DNA from: DASYHS01 sp035998295
GTDB taxonomy: Bacteria > Pseudomonadota > Alphaproteobacteria > Azospirillales > Azospirillaceae
Direction of reading: 5' to 3'
DNA: 64,000 bases
Assembly: GCF_035998295.1 (NCBI RefSeq)
Contig: NZ_DASYHS010000269.1
Coordinates: 1 to 64,000, forward strand
This document shows, piece after piece, positions 17,092 through 28,447 of this stretch. Position 1 is the stretch's first letter. The number at the start of each line of letters is the position of its first letter. A model generated the notes under the pieces. It was not told where the DNA came from. It ran no database searches and saw only the letters and a list, made by a program, of their open reading frames with translations. The position numbers and the translations under genes were made by a program.

Positions 17092-18101
17092 GGGCCGGGA
17101 GACGATCGGACGGCCTGCCGGTTCGGCAGGCCGGGGCGCCGCGCACCGACTGGACCGAGGCGCAGGCGCGGGAGATCCACGACCTTCCGTTCCCGGAACT
17201 CCTCCACCGGGCGCAGAGCGTCCACCGCCTGCACTTCGATCCGGCCGTCGTCGAGACCGCGACGCTGCTTTCGATCAAGACCGGCGGCTGCCCCGAGGAC
17301 TGCGGCTACTGCTCGCAGAGCGCGCGCTACGAGACGGGGGTGAAGGCGGGCAAGCTGATGGAAGTCGAGAGCGTGCTCGCCGAGGCGCGGCGGGCCAAGG
17401 CGGGCGGCGCCACGCGCTTTTGCATGGGCGCCGCCTGGCGCAGCCCCAAGGACCGCGACCTCGACGCCGTCTGCGCCATGATCGAGGGCGTGAAGTCGCT
17501 GGGCATGGAGACCTGCGTGACGCTCGGCATGCTGACGCCGTCGCAGGCCGGGCGGCTGGCGGCGGCGGGGCTCGACTACTACAACCACAACATCGACACC
17601 TCGCGGGCCTTCTATCCGGAGATCATCACCACGCGGACGCTGGACGACCGGCTGGAGACGCTCGCCAACGTGCGGGCCGGCGGCATCAAGGTCTGCTGCG
17701 GCGGCATCGTCGGCATGGGGGAGACGACCGGGGACCGCGTCTCGATGCTGGTCACGCTCGCAACGCTGGAGCGGCACCCCGAGAGCGTGCCGCTCAACAT
17801 GTGGAACGAGATCGCCGGCACGCCGGTGGCAAAGAAGGCCAGGGCCGCCGAGCCGATCGCCTTCGTGCGGCTCGTAGCACTCGCGCGCATCCTGATGCCG
17901 GCGAGCGTGGTGCGGCTCTCGGCCGGCCGCCACGCCATGAGCGACGAGCTGCAGGCGCTGTGCTTCCTTGCGGGAGCGAACTCGATCTTCACCGGCGACG
18001 TCCTGCTCACCACCGGCAATCCCGGCCGCGACAAGGACGCCGACCTTCTCGGCAGGCTCGGCCTGCGCGCGGCGAGCCCCGCCATGAGCCCGTCGCCATG
18101 A
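17088..18101 (+). CDS. bioB: Biotin synthase
   Basis: 337 residues. The radical-SAM cluster motif CPEDCGYC supplies Cys68, Cys72 and Cys75, preceded by LLSIKTGG and followed by SQSARY, all diagnostic for Bio[20 protein letters not shown] and [29 protein letters not shown] are also family signatures, the last with the arginine that ligates the auxiliary [2Fe-2S] cluster. It inserts sulfur into dethiobiotin. The start is fixed by the ATGA overlap with bioY. Confidence 0.96.
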   Translation: MRAGRRSDGLPVRQAGAPRTDWTEAQAREIHDLPFPELLHRAQSVHRLHFDPAVVETATLLSIKTGGCPEDCGYCSQSARYETGVKAGKLMEVESVLAEARRAKAGGATRFCMGAAWRSPKDRDLDAVCAMIEGVKSLGMETCVTLGMLTPSQAGRLAAAGLDYYNHNIDTSRAFYPEIITTRTLDDRLETLANVRAGGIKVCCGGIVGMGETTGDRVSMLVTLATLERHPESVPLNMWNEIAGTPVAKKARAAEPIAFVRLVALARILMPASVVRLSAGRHAMSDELQALCFLAGANSIFTGDVLLTTGNPGRDKDADLLGRLGLRAASPAMSPSP

Positions 18102-18111
18102 ACCCGTCGGC

Positions 18112-18771
18112 ATGAGCCGGGCCATCGTCGTCACCGGCACGGACACCGGTATCGGCAAGACGGTGTTCGCCGCCGGGCTGGCCGGCCGGCTCGGGGCTTC
18201 CTACTGGAAGCCGGTGCAGTCCGGGCTCGACGGCGAAAGCGACAGCGAGACGGTCGCGCGGCTCGGCGGCATCCCCGCCGAGCGCATCCTGCCGGAAGCC
18301 TACCGGCTCGCCACGCCCGTCTCGCCGCATCGGGCAGCCGAGATCGACGGGGTCGAGATCGCCCCGTGGCGGCTGACGGTGCCGGACACGGCCGGCCCGC
18401 TGGTCATCGAAGGGGCCGGCGGGCTGATGGTGCCGCTGACCCGCCACGTCACCTTCCTGGACGTCTTCGCGCGCTGGCGCCTGCCGGTCGTGCTTTGCGC
18501 ACGCACGCGGCTGGGAACGATAAACCACACGCTGCTTTCCCTCGCAGCCCTGCACGCCCGGTCGATACCGGTGCTCGGCGTCGCCTTCGTCGGCGAGGCC
18601 GAACCGGAAACGGAGCGCATCGTCGCCGACATGGGCAGGGTCGGCATCCTCGGCCGCCTGCCCTGGATCGAGCCGCTGGACAGGCAGGCGCTGCACCGGC
18701 GGTTCGAGGCGGCGTTCGACGCCCGCGACTTCACGGCCGTCCAGGGCGTGGCGGCCAGCGTTCAGAAGTGA
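18112..18771 (+). CDS. bioD: Dethiobiotin synthetase
   Basis: 219 residues. The phosphate loop [10 protein letters not shown] (8-17), the substrate lysine in YWKPVQSG and the [12 protein letters not shown] motif define BioD, which makes the ureido ring of dethiobiotin from DAPA with CO2 and ATP. bioA and bioF are not in this window, so the early pathway lies elsewhere or the cell depends on imported intermediates. The last ten bases overlap the convergent tadC gene. Confidence 0.93.
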   Translation: MSRAIVVTGTDTGIGKTVFAAGLAGRLGASYWKPVQSGLDGESDSETVARLGGIPAERILPEAYRLATPVSPHRAAEIDGVEIAPWRLTVPDTAGPLVIEGAGGLMVPLTRHVTFLDVFARWRLPVVLCARTRLGTINHTLLSLAALHARSIPVLGVAFVGEAEPETERIVADMGRVGILGRLPWIEPLDRQALHRRFEAAFDARDFTAVQGVAASVQK

Positions 18772-19712
18772 CGCAGGCTTTCCATCGCGCTGATGATCGC
18801 CGGGCCGATCAGCACGACGAACAGCGCCGGCATGATGAAGCAGACCAGGGGCACGGTCAGGGTGGCGGGCAGCCGGGCGGCCTTCTCCTCGGCCTTCAGC
18901 ATGCGCTCGTTCCGGTACTCGGAGGAAAGGACCCGCAGGCTCTGGCCGAGCGGCGTGCCGTACTTCTCCGCCTGCATCAGCGTCGCGACGACGCTGCGTA
19001 TGGCCGGCAGGCCGGTGCGGCGGGCGAAGTTCTCCAGCACCGCCCGGCGGTCCGGCAGGAAGCCGAGCTCCATCGCGGTGATGCCCAGCTCCTCTCCAAG
19101 TTCCGGGTAGCTTCCGCCCAGTTCCCGCGCCACCCGGTTGATCGCGGCGTCCAGGCTGCTTCCCGCCTCGGCGCAGATCACCATCAGGTCGAGCGCGTCG
19201 GGCACGCCGCGCTGGAGCGCCTGGCGGCGGCGGGCCGCCAAGTTCGCGACGTAGAGGTCGGGCGCGTAGAAGCCGCCCAGCGTGCCCGCCAGCGCGACCA
19301 GAAGCCGGGTCGTCCCCTCCATGTCCGGGGCCAAGGCCAGGGTCGACGCGAGGATGCCGCCGCCGGCGAGGAACGGCAGCGCGAGCTTCGCGCCGAGCCA
19401 GGCCGTCGCGGCGTCCCGGCCGCGCAGGCCCGCCGCTTCCAGGCGTTCGCGCAGCTTCTCGTCCATCGCCGAGCGCAGCTTCGACCAGCTGCCGAGGGTC
19501 CGCCAGAACTGCCGGCCGAGACCGGCCCGCTCGGCGCGCGGCGCATGGAGCCGGTCCCGCCGGGCCACGACGCGCCGGACGCGCAGCTCGGCCGGGTCCG
19601 GCAGCAGCGCGCGCCAGACCGCGGCGACGACCAGCGCCGCCGCCAGCCCGGCCAGCGCGGAGGCCAGGTCCTCGGTGCCGAGGCCGGCGGGAAGGAACGC
19701 TTGCGGGCTCAT
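18762..19712 (-). CDS. tadC: Flp pilus assembly membrane protein TadC
   Basis: 316 residues from ATG 19712. It is a GspF/T2SSF-type protein with three membrane segments; the helical repeat [23 protein letters not shown] and [17 protein letters not shown] [15 protein letters not shown] are typical of TadC. It forms the inner-membrane platform with TadB on which the TadA ATPase acts. The start overlaps the tadB stop by ATGA, and it is the last gene of the pilus operon. Confidence 0.92.
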   Translation of the reverse strand: MSPQAFLPAGLGTEDLASALAGLAAALVVAAVWRALLPDPAELRVRRVVARRDRLHAPRAERAGLGRQFWRTLGSWSKLRSAMDEKLRERLEAAGLRGRDAATAWLGAKLALPFLAGGGILASTLALAPDMEGTTRLLVALAGTLGGFYAPDLYVANLAARRRQALQRGVPDALDLMVICAEAGSSLDAAINRVARELGGSYPELGEELGITAMELGFLPDRRAVLENFARRTGLPAIRSVVATLMQAEKYGTPLGQSLRVLSSEYRNERMLKAEEKAARLPATLTVPLVCFIMPALFVVLIGPAIISAMESLRHF

Positions 19713-20685
19713 ATCTCGAACCTCACCATCCTTGCCATCACGAAGACCCCGAGCGCCTGGAGCGCCAGCGCCCCCGCCCCCATGAGGCGCCCGAGCGGAT
19801 CGACGAACAGGAGCGTCACGTAGTCCGGGCTCAGGACCAGCAGGATCGCCAGCATGAAGGCCGGCAACGCGCCGAGGATCATGGCGCTGGCGCTCGCTTC
19901 CGAGGCCATGGCCTTGATCTTGAGCCGCATCTGGCGCCGGCGCCGGAGGATGTCGGACAGGTTGGACAGGGTCTCGGAGAGGTTGCCGCCGGTCTCGCGC
20001 TGCACGGCGATGCTCACGACGAAGAACTTGAAGTCCGCGATGTCGAGCCTCCGGGAGGCGTCCCACAGCGCCTCCTCGATCGTGCGGCCGAACCGGATCG
20101 CGTTGGCGACCTGCACGAACTCGGTGCCGACCGGGGCCGCGATCTCCGTGCCGACGGCGGCCATCTGCTCGGTCACCGGCAGGCCGGAGCGCAGGCCGCG
20201 GACGATCAGGTCGATCGCGTCGGGGAACAGGGCCAGGAACCGCTTCGTGCGCCTGCGGATCAGCATGACCACGATCAGGTGCGGAACGCCGAGCCCGGCG
20301 AGGGCGGCGGCGGCGGCACTTGGGACCGGGCCGGCGCCCAGCGCGCCGCAGACCCCGGCGCCCAGCAGGCCGGTGGCGAGGCAGGCGGCGCAGTAGCCGC
20401 CGACCGACAGCCCGCGGCCCGTGCGGGCGAGGCGCTCGCGCAGCCGGCTCGTCCGCGGGACCAGCCGGCCGGCGGTCCGCTCCAGGACGAGCCAGAGGCC
20501 CTTGCGCTCCTCGATGCGGATGCTGGGACCCTGGCCGGCAGGGGCGCGGACCACCTGTCCGGACGCGCGCCCGATGCGCCGGTGCAGCCTGCGGCGAGCA
20601 CCTCCGGCCAGCACCACGAGCAGCGATGCCGTCGCGGCCAGCGTGGCGAGGAAGACCAGCAGCACCGGGAGGAGAAGATCGCCGT

Positions 20686-20689
<4 letters not shown>
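19709..20689 (-). CDS. tadB: Flp pilus assembly membrane protein TadB
   Basis: 326 residues, GspF-type. An N-terminal membrane anchor is followed by LFPDAIDLIVRGLRSGLPVTEQM, the T2SSF core motif, and VQRETGGNLSETLSNLSDILRRR, with further hydrophobic helices at the C-terminus. It pairs with TadC in the inner-membrane platform. It overlaps tadA by four bases upstream and tadC by ATGA downstream. Confidence 0.93.
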
Positions 20690-22296
<1,607 letters not shown>

Positions 22297-22299
22297 GGC

Positions 22300-23517
22300 T
22301 CAACCTCCTCCCTTGACGATCCGTTTCCAGAGCGACGGCGGCGCGGTCCGGGACGGGTGGACGGCATCGGCCAACCGGCCGAACGCCGCCGCCGCCCGGC
22401 AGCGGGGCGCGCTGCGGGCCACCGGCATGCCGGCCCGGGCACTCGCGAGGAACGCCTTGGGTTCGAACGGGACCTCGATCGCGACCGGCATCCCGATCGC
22501 CTTCTCGATGTCGGCCCGGCCCACCTCGCAACGGCCCGGCGCGCCGGCATGCGACGCGACGACCAGTATCCGCCGCGCGGCATCGCTCCCGGCACTGCCG
22601 CCACCTGCGGAAAGGTGCCGCCACAGCCGGACCGTATCGCGCAGGCCGGCGAGGGAATAGTCGGTCACGAGCACCAGCCGGTCGCCCGGCGCCGGCGCGG
22701 GAAGGCTGGCGACGTCGCCGCGCGGCAGGTCGAGCACGATCTCCTCGAACCCGTCCCGCAGCAGCGAGAGGACGGGAGCGAGCCCCGCCTCGCGGATCTC
22801 CACGCGGCGGTCGGGCCCCTCCTCCGCGCACAGCAGGGACAGGCGGTCGGTCACCTTGACCGCCGCGCGCTCCAGGAAGAGCTCGTCGACGCGGTCCGGG
22901 TCGGCGAGCGCCTCGCCGAGCCCCCGCCCCGGCTCGCAGTCCAGGGCGAGCGCCGTGGTGCCGAAACGGAGGTCGAGGTCGAGCAGCACGGCCTTGCGGC
23001 GGCACGCCTGCGAGAGCGTCCATGCCAGGTTGACGGCCACGCTGGTCGCGCCGACGCCGCCCCTCGCCCCGAGCACCGCGACGAGGCGGCCGCGCGACGA
23101 CGGGTCCGACCGGGCCTCGCCCCGCGCCGCCCGCTCGGCGATCCGGTCGGCGATCCGGTCGAGGGCGTCGGCGAGCGAGCGCTCGTCCAGGGGCTTGACC
23201 AGGTAGTCCTCTATGCCGAGCGCCAGGAGCGAACGGAAGAGGCCGACGTCGTTGGCCGTCCCGAAGGCCACGACGCGCGTACCGGGATCGCACAGATCGG
23301 CCAGGGCCTCCATCGACGGCATCGGGTCGGCCTGCCCGTCGAGGTCGAGCATCAGGATGCCCGGCGTCGGCCCCTGGGCCAGCGCCGCGGCGGCGGTCGC
23401 GAGGCCCCCCTCCACCGCCGCCGCGGGCCAGCCACGCGCCGCCTGGACCCGGCGGACCACGGCGGCGGAGGCCTCTTCGTTCACGAACGCCGCGCTCGGC
23501 ATCCTTTCCCCACCCAT
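22300..23517 (-). CDS. cpaE: Pilus assembly protein CpaE/TadZ
   Basis: 405 residues. The N-terminal 120 residues form an atypical receiver-like domain (LGIEDYLVKPLDERSLAD). The C-terminal MinD/ParA-like domain has a deviant Walker A, ARGGVGATSVAVNLA, in which the usual GKT lysine is replaced, as is normal for CpaE/TadZ. These proteins localise the pilus machine to a cell pole. Start 23517 is used; ATG 23502 is an alternative. Confidence 0.9.
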   Translation of the reverse strand: MGGERMPSAAFVNEEASAAVVRRVQAARGWPAAAVEGGLATAAAALAQGPTPGILMLDLDGQADPMPSMEALADLCDPGTRVVAFGTANDVGLFRSLLALGIEDYLVKPLDERSLADALDRIADRIAERAARGEARSDPSSRGRLVAVLGARGGVGATSVAVNLAWTLSQACRRKAVLLDLDLRFGTTALALDCEPGRGLGEALADPDRVDELFLERAAVKVTDRLSLLCAEEGPDRRVEIREAGLAPVLSLLRDGFEEIVLDLPRGDVASLPAPAPGDRLVLVTDYSLAGLRDTVRLWRHLSAGGGSAGSDAARRILVVASHAGAPGRCEVGRADIEKAIGMPVAIEVPFEPKAFLASARAGMPVARSAPRCRAAAAFGRLADAVHPSRTAPPSLWKRIVKGGG

Positions 23518-23520
23518 CCC

Positions 23521-24168
23521 TCAGTCTCCCGAACTCGGCGGCCCGGACGTCGCGGAGAAGGAGCTTTCCCCGAGCAGCGGCTTCGTCGCGCCCTGCAGGT
23601 AGCGCCGGACCCCGGCGGCCATCACCGACCCGTCGGCGTCCCCGACCGGGCGGCCGGCAACGAGGTCGCGCGGGTCCGTGACCATCAGCGCGAGGTTGCG
23701 CTTGGTGGCGCAGCCGAAATTCGGGATCGGGCGGTTCGCGTACCGGTCCGCGGCCGTCTCGCCCGGGAAGCCGCCGCAGGACGGGACGTCGACGGCGGCG
23801 CGCTCGACCACGACCGCGACCGTGCCCGCCGGGACCGGCGACGTGAACGGCAGGCGCAGCGGCTCGGCCGCGATGCCGAGCCGCGCGAGGAAGGAAGCCA
23901 CCGCCGCGGTACGCGCCGCGGCCGCGGGTCCATCGCCGGCGAGGACGGCGACATGGTCGCGCCCGTCGAGCCGGACGTCGCGCAGGAAGGCATCGAGACG
24001 CACCCGCTCGACCGGTCCCATGTCCGGCACCCCCTGGGCGAACTCGACGACGTGCCCGACCCGGACCAGCTCGACCGACGGGCGGCCCAGCTCCTCGGGC
24101 GCGGGCCCCGGCGGATCGAGCGCGCAGGCGGCCAGGAGCAGGACTGCGAGAAGCGACGGGCGGATCAT
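23521..24168 (-). CDS. cpaD: Pilus assembly lipoprotein CpaD
   Basis: 215 residues. The signal peptide LLAVLLLAAC ends in a lipobox. The C-terminal motif YANRPIPNFGCATKRNLALMVTDPRDL is diagnostic for CpaD, a lipoprotein that helps place the secretin in the outer membrane. It is between cpaC and cpaE in the operon. Confidence 0.93.
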   Translation of the reverse strand: MIRPSLLAVLLLAACALDPPGPAPEELGRPSVELVRVGHVVEFAQGVPDMGPVERVRLDAFLRDVRLDGRDHVAVLAGDGPAAAARTAAVASFLARLGIAAEPLRLPFTSPVPAGTVAVVVERAAVDVPSCGGFPGETAADRYANRPIPNFGCATKRNLALMVTDPRDLVAGRPVGDADGSVMAAGVRRYLQGATKPLLGESSFSATSGPPSSGD

Positions 24169-24193
24169 CGGACGACCTCCTTCTCAGGGCGAT

Positions 24194-24235
24194 GGGCCCA
24201 GGGCAGCGGGCCCAGGGCAACGGGCTCAGTGCAGC
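24194..24235. repeat. Three 14-bp tandem repeats at the cpaC stop
   Basis: GGGCCCAGGGCAGC, GGGCCCAGGGCAAC and GGGCTCAGTGCAGC lie in tandem; the last covers the end of cpaC. The gradient of divergence suggests duplication of the cpaC 3' end into the spacer. Confidence 0.55.
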
Positions 24236-25578
24236 AGGAAACCGACCGGGCCGGACAGGGCCGACGCGGCCGTGCGGGGGTGCTCGCGCCGCCATTGCGC
24301 CCCGAACATTATCCGCTCGACGTCGTGCGGCGGCAGCAGCCCGTCCACCGGCGACGCGAGGAGCCGTTCGCTCACCGGCGCCACCGTGTAGGGCGTCACG
24401 ATGATGACCAGCTCGGTCTCGGTGCGCTGGAACGCGGTCGACCGGAAAAGCGTGCCGAGCACGGGGAGGTCGCCGAGCCCGGGGAACTTCGACAGGTTCT
24501 CGTCGCCCTCCTGCCGCAGCAGTCCGGCGATCGCGAAGCTCTGGCCGCTCGCAAGCTCGACCGTGGTCTCGGCGCGCCGCGTCGTCAGCGCGGGGATGGA
24601 GAAGCCGCCGACGTCGACCGCGCCCTGGGAGGAAAGCTGGCTGACCTCCGGCCGGACGTGCAGGTTGATCCGCCCATCGTCCAGCACCGTCGGGGTGAAG
24701 GCGAGCGAGACGCCGAACTGCTTGAAGACGACCGAGGTCCCGTCCTCGTCGCCGGGATAGACGATCGGGAACTCGCCGCCCGCGAGGAAGCTGGCGGTCT
24801 CGCCCGAGAGCGCCGTCAGGTTCGGTTCGGCCAGGATGCGCACCAGCCGGCTGCCTTCCATGGCGTCGATGATGCCGTTCACGTCCAGGCCGCCGCCCGA
24901 GAAGCTCGCGATCACGCCGCTGGAGACGGCGCCGGCGAAGGGGTTGGCCGTCAGCAGGCCGAGGGCGAAGTTGCCGAAGGCCGCGGTGGCGTCGAGGCTG
25001 AAACCCAGGTTCTTGGAGACGTCGCGGCTCATCTCCGCGACCCGGACCCGGAGATTGACCTGGGTCGGCGCCGAGACCGAGAGACGGTTGATGACGAAGT
25101 CGTCGCCCCCGGCGATGACCGCCGCCAGCCGGCGGGCGTCCTCCGCCTGGCGGGGCGAGGCGACGGTGCCCTCCAGCACGACGGCGTTGCCGACGGTGGA
25201 CACCTGGAGAGGCGTGCCGGGCATCAGCTCCGACAGCGCGTCCCCGAGCCGGGCGAGGTTGTGGCTGACGGTCACGGGCGCGTCCAGCATCAGGACCTCG
25301 TCCCCGTCCGCGGCGATCAGCGTCGTCTCGCCGATGGTCTTGCCGTAGAGATAGATCAGCGTCGGCGACTTGACCTGGACGTCCGCGATGGCGGGGTCGG
25401 CGACGAACACGGTCGCCGCCGCGCGGGGAAGGCGGAGGACGCGGCCCTTGTTGACCTCGACCGCGATCGTCTCCGCCCATGCGGCGCCGAACCAGGCCAG
25501 CGACAGCATGAGACCGAACAGGAGGATGCGGCCGAGCCTTGCGGCCCGCGGACGCAGAGTGTCAGAACTCGATTTCAC
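24226..25578 (-). CDS. cpaC: Flp pilus secretin CpaC/RcpA
   Basis: 450 residues. A signal peptide ending AAWAE leads into the N-terminal BON/pilus-N domain (VEVNKGRVLRLPRAAATVFVADPAIADVQVKSP), then the secretin domain with VNLRVRVAEMSRDVSKNLGF, ILAEPNLTALSGETASFLAGGEFPI and LPVLGTLFRSTAFQRTETELVIIVTP, all classic secretin motifs. It forms the outer-membrane pore for Flp pili. Its 5' end overlaps cpaB by 17 bases. Confidence 0.95.
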   Translation of the reverse strand: MKSSSDTLRPRAARLGRILLFGLMLSLAWFGAAWAETIAVEVNKGRVLRLPRAAATVFVADPAIADVQVKSPTLIYLYGKTIGETTLIAADGDEVLMLDAPVTVSHNLARLGDALSELMPGTPLQVSTVGNAVVLEGTVASPRQAEDARRLAAVIAGGDDFVINRLSVSAPTQVNLRVRVAEMSRDVSKNLGFSLDATAAFGNFALGLLTANPFAGAVSSGVIASFSGGGLDVNGIIDAMEGSRLVRILAEPNLTALSGETASFLAGGEFPIVYPGDEDGTSVVFKQFGVSLAFTPTVLDDGRINLHVRPEVSQLSSQGAVDVGGFSIPALTTRRAETTVELASGQSFAIAGLLRQEGDENLSKFPGLGDLPVLGTLFRSTAFQRTETELVIIVTPYTVAPVSERLLASPVDGLLPPHDVERIMFGAQWRREHPRTAASALSGPVGFLLH

Positions 25579-26428
25579 GCGCTTCCGCTCCCCTGAGCAC
25601 CACGACGGTCGGGCGCCGGACCGGCATCGGCCCGCCCGCGGACGGCGCCGGCGGCGGTGCGACTTCGAGATAGAGGTCCCTGTCGACGATGGGAACGGGA
25701 CCGGTGGCCGGCTCGACCGGCTGCTCCGCGTCCCCGTCGTTGCCCAGGCTGCGCAGGGACAGGGACAGCGTGCCCATCTGGATGGCCAGGGCCACCTTCT
25801 CCGCCATCTTCTGGGTCACCTCCAGGGTGGCGGTCCGCCCGGGCGCCGCGTCGGCAGGCTGGGTCGCGAGCCTCTGGTCGATGGCCAGCACCCGGACGGA
25901 CTCGAGCACCGTCACCGCGAACTGGCGGCCATCGCCGCCCTCGTTCATGCGCGAGGTCAGGATCAGGTCGACGCGGTCGCCGGGAAAGACGAAGCCGGCA
26001 TTGCCCGAGGTCGCGGTGATCGGCACCGTGGCCGCGCGCATGCCGCGCTCCAGGACGGCCGCGAGGAACCCCCGCTCGCCCGGCCGCACGAAGCGCGCGT
26101 CGGTCACGGGTTCGCCGGCGAGCACGGGGACCCGCGAGACGGCGCCGACGAAATCCTCTTCCGGGCGCTGTCCCTGGACGATGTGGGCGGGAGAAAGCGC
26201 CTCGTCCGGCCAAGCCTGCCAGCGTAGCTGGCCGGCCTGGAGGAAATGCCCGGGAGGCAGGTCGACGGCCGCGACCAGCACCATGGTCGCCGGCCGCTCG
26301 GCCGGCGCCTCGACGACCGGGACGGAGGCCAGCAGCGCCTCGCGCTGGGCCTCCAGCCAGTCGCGCGCGACGATGGCGCTGCCGCCGGCGGCGGCGAGGG
26401 CGACGATGGCGAGGACCAGGGACCTCAT
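25562..26428 (-). CDS. cpaB: Flp pilus assembly protein CpaB/RcpC
   Basis: 288 residues. One N-terminal membrane segment is followed by the SAF-domain motif VLVAAVDLPPGHFLQAGQLRW and the CpaB block GMRAATVPITATSGNAGFVFPGDRVDLIL. CpaB works in the periplasm beside the secretin. The overlap with cpaC suggests tight co-translation. Confidence 0.93.
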   Translation of the reverse strand: MRSLVLAIVALAAAGGSAIVARDWLEAQREALLASVPVVEAPAERPATMVLVAAVDLPPGHFLQAGQLRWQAWPDEALSPAHIVQGQRPEEDFVGAVSRVPVLAGEPVTDARFVRPGERGFLAAVLERGMRAATVPITATSGNAGFVFPGDRVDLILTSRMNEGGDGRQFAVTVLESVRVLAIDQRLATQPADAAPGRTATLEVTQKMAEKVALAIQMGTLSLSLRSLGNDGDAEQPVEPATGPVPIVDRDLYLEVAPPPAPSAGGPMPVRRPTVVVLRGAEAREIEF

Positions 26429-26453
26429 TTCGGGGACCTCATGAGCCGGCTCC

Positions 26454-26939
26454 TCAACCCGCCAGCGCCGGGATCGCGCTCGCCAGCCCGCCGGCGGCGA
26501 TCGCGACGCCGTAGGGTAGCTCGCGCGCGATCAGCCCGTCGCGAAGACGCACGCTGCCGACGGCACCCGCGGCGCGGGCGAGAAGGAAGCGGGAGCGCCC
26601 GACCACCAGCACGGACATGGCCCCGCCCGTCAGGGCCATCACCGCGAGCAGCAGGGGCAGGTCGGCCGCCCCCGCCCACAAGGCCGCGACGGCGAGCAGC
26701 TTCGCGTCGCCGCCGCCGATCCGGCCCCAGGCGAACAGCACGAAGCCTACCGCGAGCACGGCGCCGGCGGCGGCGAAGGCGGAGAGATCCAGCCGGTCGG
26801 GCCGGACCAGGAGATGAGCCGGGTAGAGGAGCGCCATCGCGCCGACCAGGACGTTCGGGATGCGATAACGCAGGAGATCGGTCGTTGCGGCAGCCGCCAG
26901 CAGGCAGCAATAGCCGACCAGGGGAAGAGCTTCGATCAT
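26454..26939 (-). CDS. cpaA: Prepilin peptidase CpaA/TadV
   Basis: 161 residues from ATG 26939, chosen because the first membrane segment starts there. It is an aspartic A24 peptidase with both catalytic aspartates visible: TDLLRYRIPN near the N-terminus and the GGGDAKLLA (GxGD-type) motif in the middle. It has about six hydrophobic helices. It cleaves the Flp pilin and the TadE-like pseudopilins of this operon. Confidence 0.93.
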   Translation of the reverse strand: MIEALPLVGYCCLLAAAATTDLLRYRIPNVLVGAMALLYPAHLLVRPDRLDLSAFAAAGAVLAVGFVLFAWGRIGGGDAKLLAVAALWAGAADLPLLLAVMALTGGAMSVLVVGRSRFLLARAAGAVGSVRLRDGLIARELPYGVAIAAGGLASAIPALAG

Positions 26940-27045
26940 TGCGGGCGTCCCACGGGAGGGGGGATCGAAAGGACGACCGTGACATACGTGGCCGGGACGC
27001 ACGCGGCCGGCCCGCCCGAGGGCCGGCCCGCGCACGCCGGACGCG

Positions 27046-27318
27046 TCATTCGGTCGGGGTCGTATCGCCACCGGTGGTATCGCCGCCGGTCGTGTCGCCG
27101 CCCGTCGTATCGCCGCCGGTGGTCCCGCCGCCGCCCGTCGCGGGAGTCGCGCTGTTGAGCTGCGTCGAGACGGTGGTGAACATCGAACGCAGCGAACCGC
27201 CCATGCTGTTCAACGCGACGATGGCCGCGACCGAGACGAGCGCCGCGATCAGGCCGTATTCGATTGCAGTAGCCCCCGACTCGTCGGAGACGAACTTCCT
27301 GAGCGAGCAGAACTTCAT
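27046..27318 (-). CDS. flp: Flp-family type IVb pilin with repeat tail
   Basis: 90 residues. The processing site is G15/A16 in ESG-ATAIEYGLIAA, with Glu at position +5 of the mature pilin, followed by a single hydrophobic helix to about residue 40. The last 28 residues are a GGTTGGDTTGGD-type tail with four or five repeats of TTGGD, unusual for Flp pilins, which normally end soon after the helix. The gene lies upstream of cpaA in the same operon. The DNA repeat (about 27060-27120) could vary in copy number. Confidence 0.92.
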   Translation of the reverse strand: MKFCSLRKFVSDESGATAIEYGLIAALVSVAAIVALNSMGGSLRSMFTTVSTQLNSATPATGGGGTTGGDTTGGDTTGGDTTGGDTTPTE

Positions 27319-27449
27319 GATTGCCTCCTCATCCGTCCCGGCACGATCACTTGCGCGCCGTCCCCAAACGTTAGCGGTAACCCGAAGGCGGGTCTGTAAA
27401 GAGATTGTTGGGAAGAGCCGCCGGTTTTCCTAAAATGCCGAAGATAGGC

Positions 27450-27995
27450 TCAGGATTTGACGCCGGCGCCGATCTGGGCCGTCGCGAAATCGGGATAGGC
27501 GATGCTGCCCGGAAGGCCGGGGACGGCGCGCATCAGGGTCAGACGGTGCTCCATCCCCCTGAGGCGCACCGTCACGAGCGGCAGGATGCCACCGGGCGAC
27601 GCGGGGTCGCCGATGCCGCTCCACCGGTATTCGAGGACGACGTTGGCCGGCCCGATTCCCGGATGGATCGCCTGCATCTCGCCGAGGACGGCCTGGAAGC
27701 TGCCGGTGCGGACGACGGCCCCGCCGGTGCACGCGATCTCGCTGCCGCCGGAGCAGGTGACGATGCCGCCCGACGGCAGGGACGCGAGGCTCGCGACCGG
27801 CTCGACGATCGCGGCTTCGCGCGCGCCGCGCCGCGTCGCCTCGGAGGCGCGGTGGAAATCGAGGAGCACGAGGGAGAAGTCGACGATCGCGAAGCCGAGC
27901 GACAGCATGCCGGGCAGCACCAGCGCGAACCCCACCAGCGTGCCGCCGCCGGTCGAGCGCAGCAGCGCCGCGAGGCCGCGGTCACCGGCCGACAT
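27450..27995 (-). CDS. TadE-like pseudopilin
   Basis: 181 residues. An N-terminal segment GGGTLVGFALVLPGMLSLGFAIVDFSLVLLDFHRASEATRRGAREA is the TadE/TadF-type hydrophobic helix with the following charged turn. The rest is a small extracytoplasmic domain with one likely disulfide (Cys81, Cys88). It overlaps the preceding tadE-like gene by 14 bases. It is a probable minor pilin. Confidence 0.85.
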   Translation of the reverse strand: MSAGDRGLAALLRSTGGGTLVGFALVLPGMLSLGFAIVDFSLVLLDFHRASEATRRGAREAAIVEPVASLASLPSGGIVTCSGGSEIACTGGAVVRTGSFQAVLGEMQAIHPGIGPANVVLEYRWSGIGDPASPGGILPLVTVRLRGMEHRLTLMRAVPGLPGSIAYPDFATAQIGAGVKS

Positions 27996-28446
27996 AGGCC
28001 TGCTCGTGGCTGAGCGTCAGGGTGAAGCCGGCGACCCCCGCCAGCGCCACGAGGCCCGGGACCATGGGATCGAACGGGACCTCGGCGGTGAAGCGGACGA
28101 CGGGGACGCTGGACTGGCCGACCGGGGCGGTCGCGAAGGACGCGGTCAGCCGCGCCTCGGGACGGGCCCAGTTGGACGCGAGCAGCGGACCGGCGCCGTC
28201 GAGGGTACCGGTGCGCACGAGGTTGAAGGCCGTCCCGAGCACGCCCTCGCTCGCAGGCTCGCCGCTGCGCGCCGAATAGAGCACGCCCGCGCGCAGCCCC
28301 TTCTCGATCGCCTCCGCCTGGACATAGGCGCGCCCGATCTCGAGGAAGCCCGCGAGCATCAGGAACAGGAGCGGCGCCACCAGCCCGAACTCGAGGGCGG
28401 AACTGCCGCGCTGGTCGTGCAGGAATTTCCGGATGCGGGCGATCAT
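27982..28446 (-). CDS. tadE: TadE-family pseudopilin
   Basis: 154 residues from ATG 28446. The QRGSSALEFGLVAPLLFLMLAGFLEIGRAYVQAEAIEKGLR block is the TadE signature with the processing Gly-Ser-Ser and Glu at the expected position. GGTGGA precedes the chosen start and it begins one base after the tadG stop; a longer start at 28473 would overlap tadG. It is a minor pilin of the Flp pilus. Confidence 0.9.
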   Translation of the reverse strand: MIARIRKFLHDQRGSSALEFGLVAPLLFLMLAGFLEIGRAYVQAEAIEKGLRAGVLYSARSGEPASEGVLGTAFNLVRTGTLDGAGPLLASNWARPEARLTASFATAPVGQSSVPVVRFTAEVPFDPMVPGLVALAGVAGFTLTLSHEQAYVGR

Positions 28447-28447
28447 G

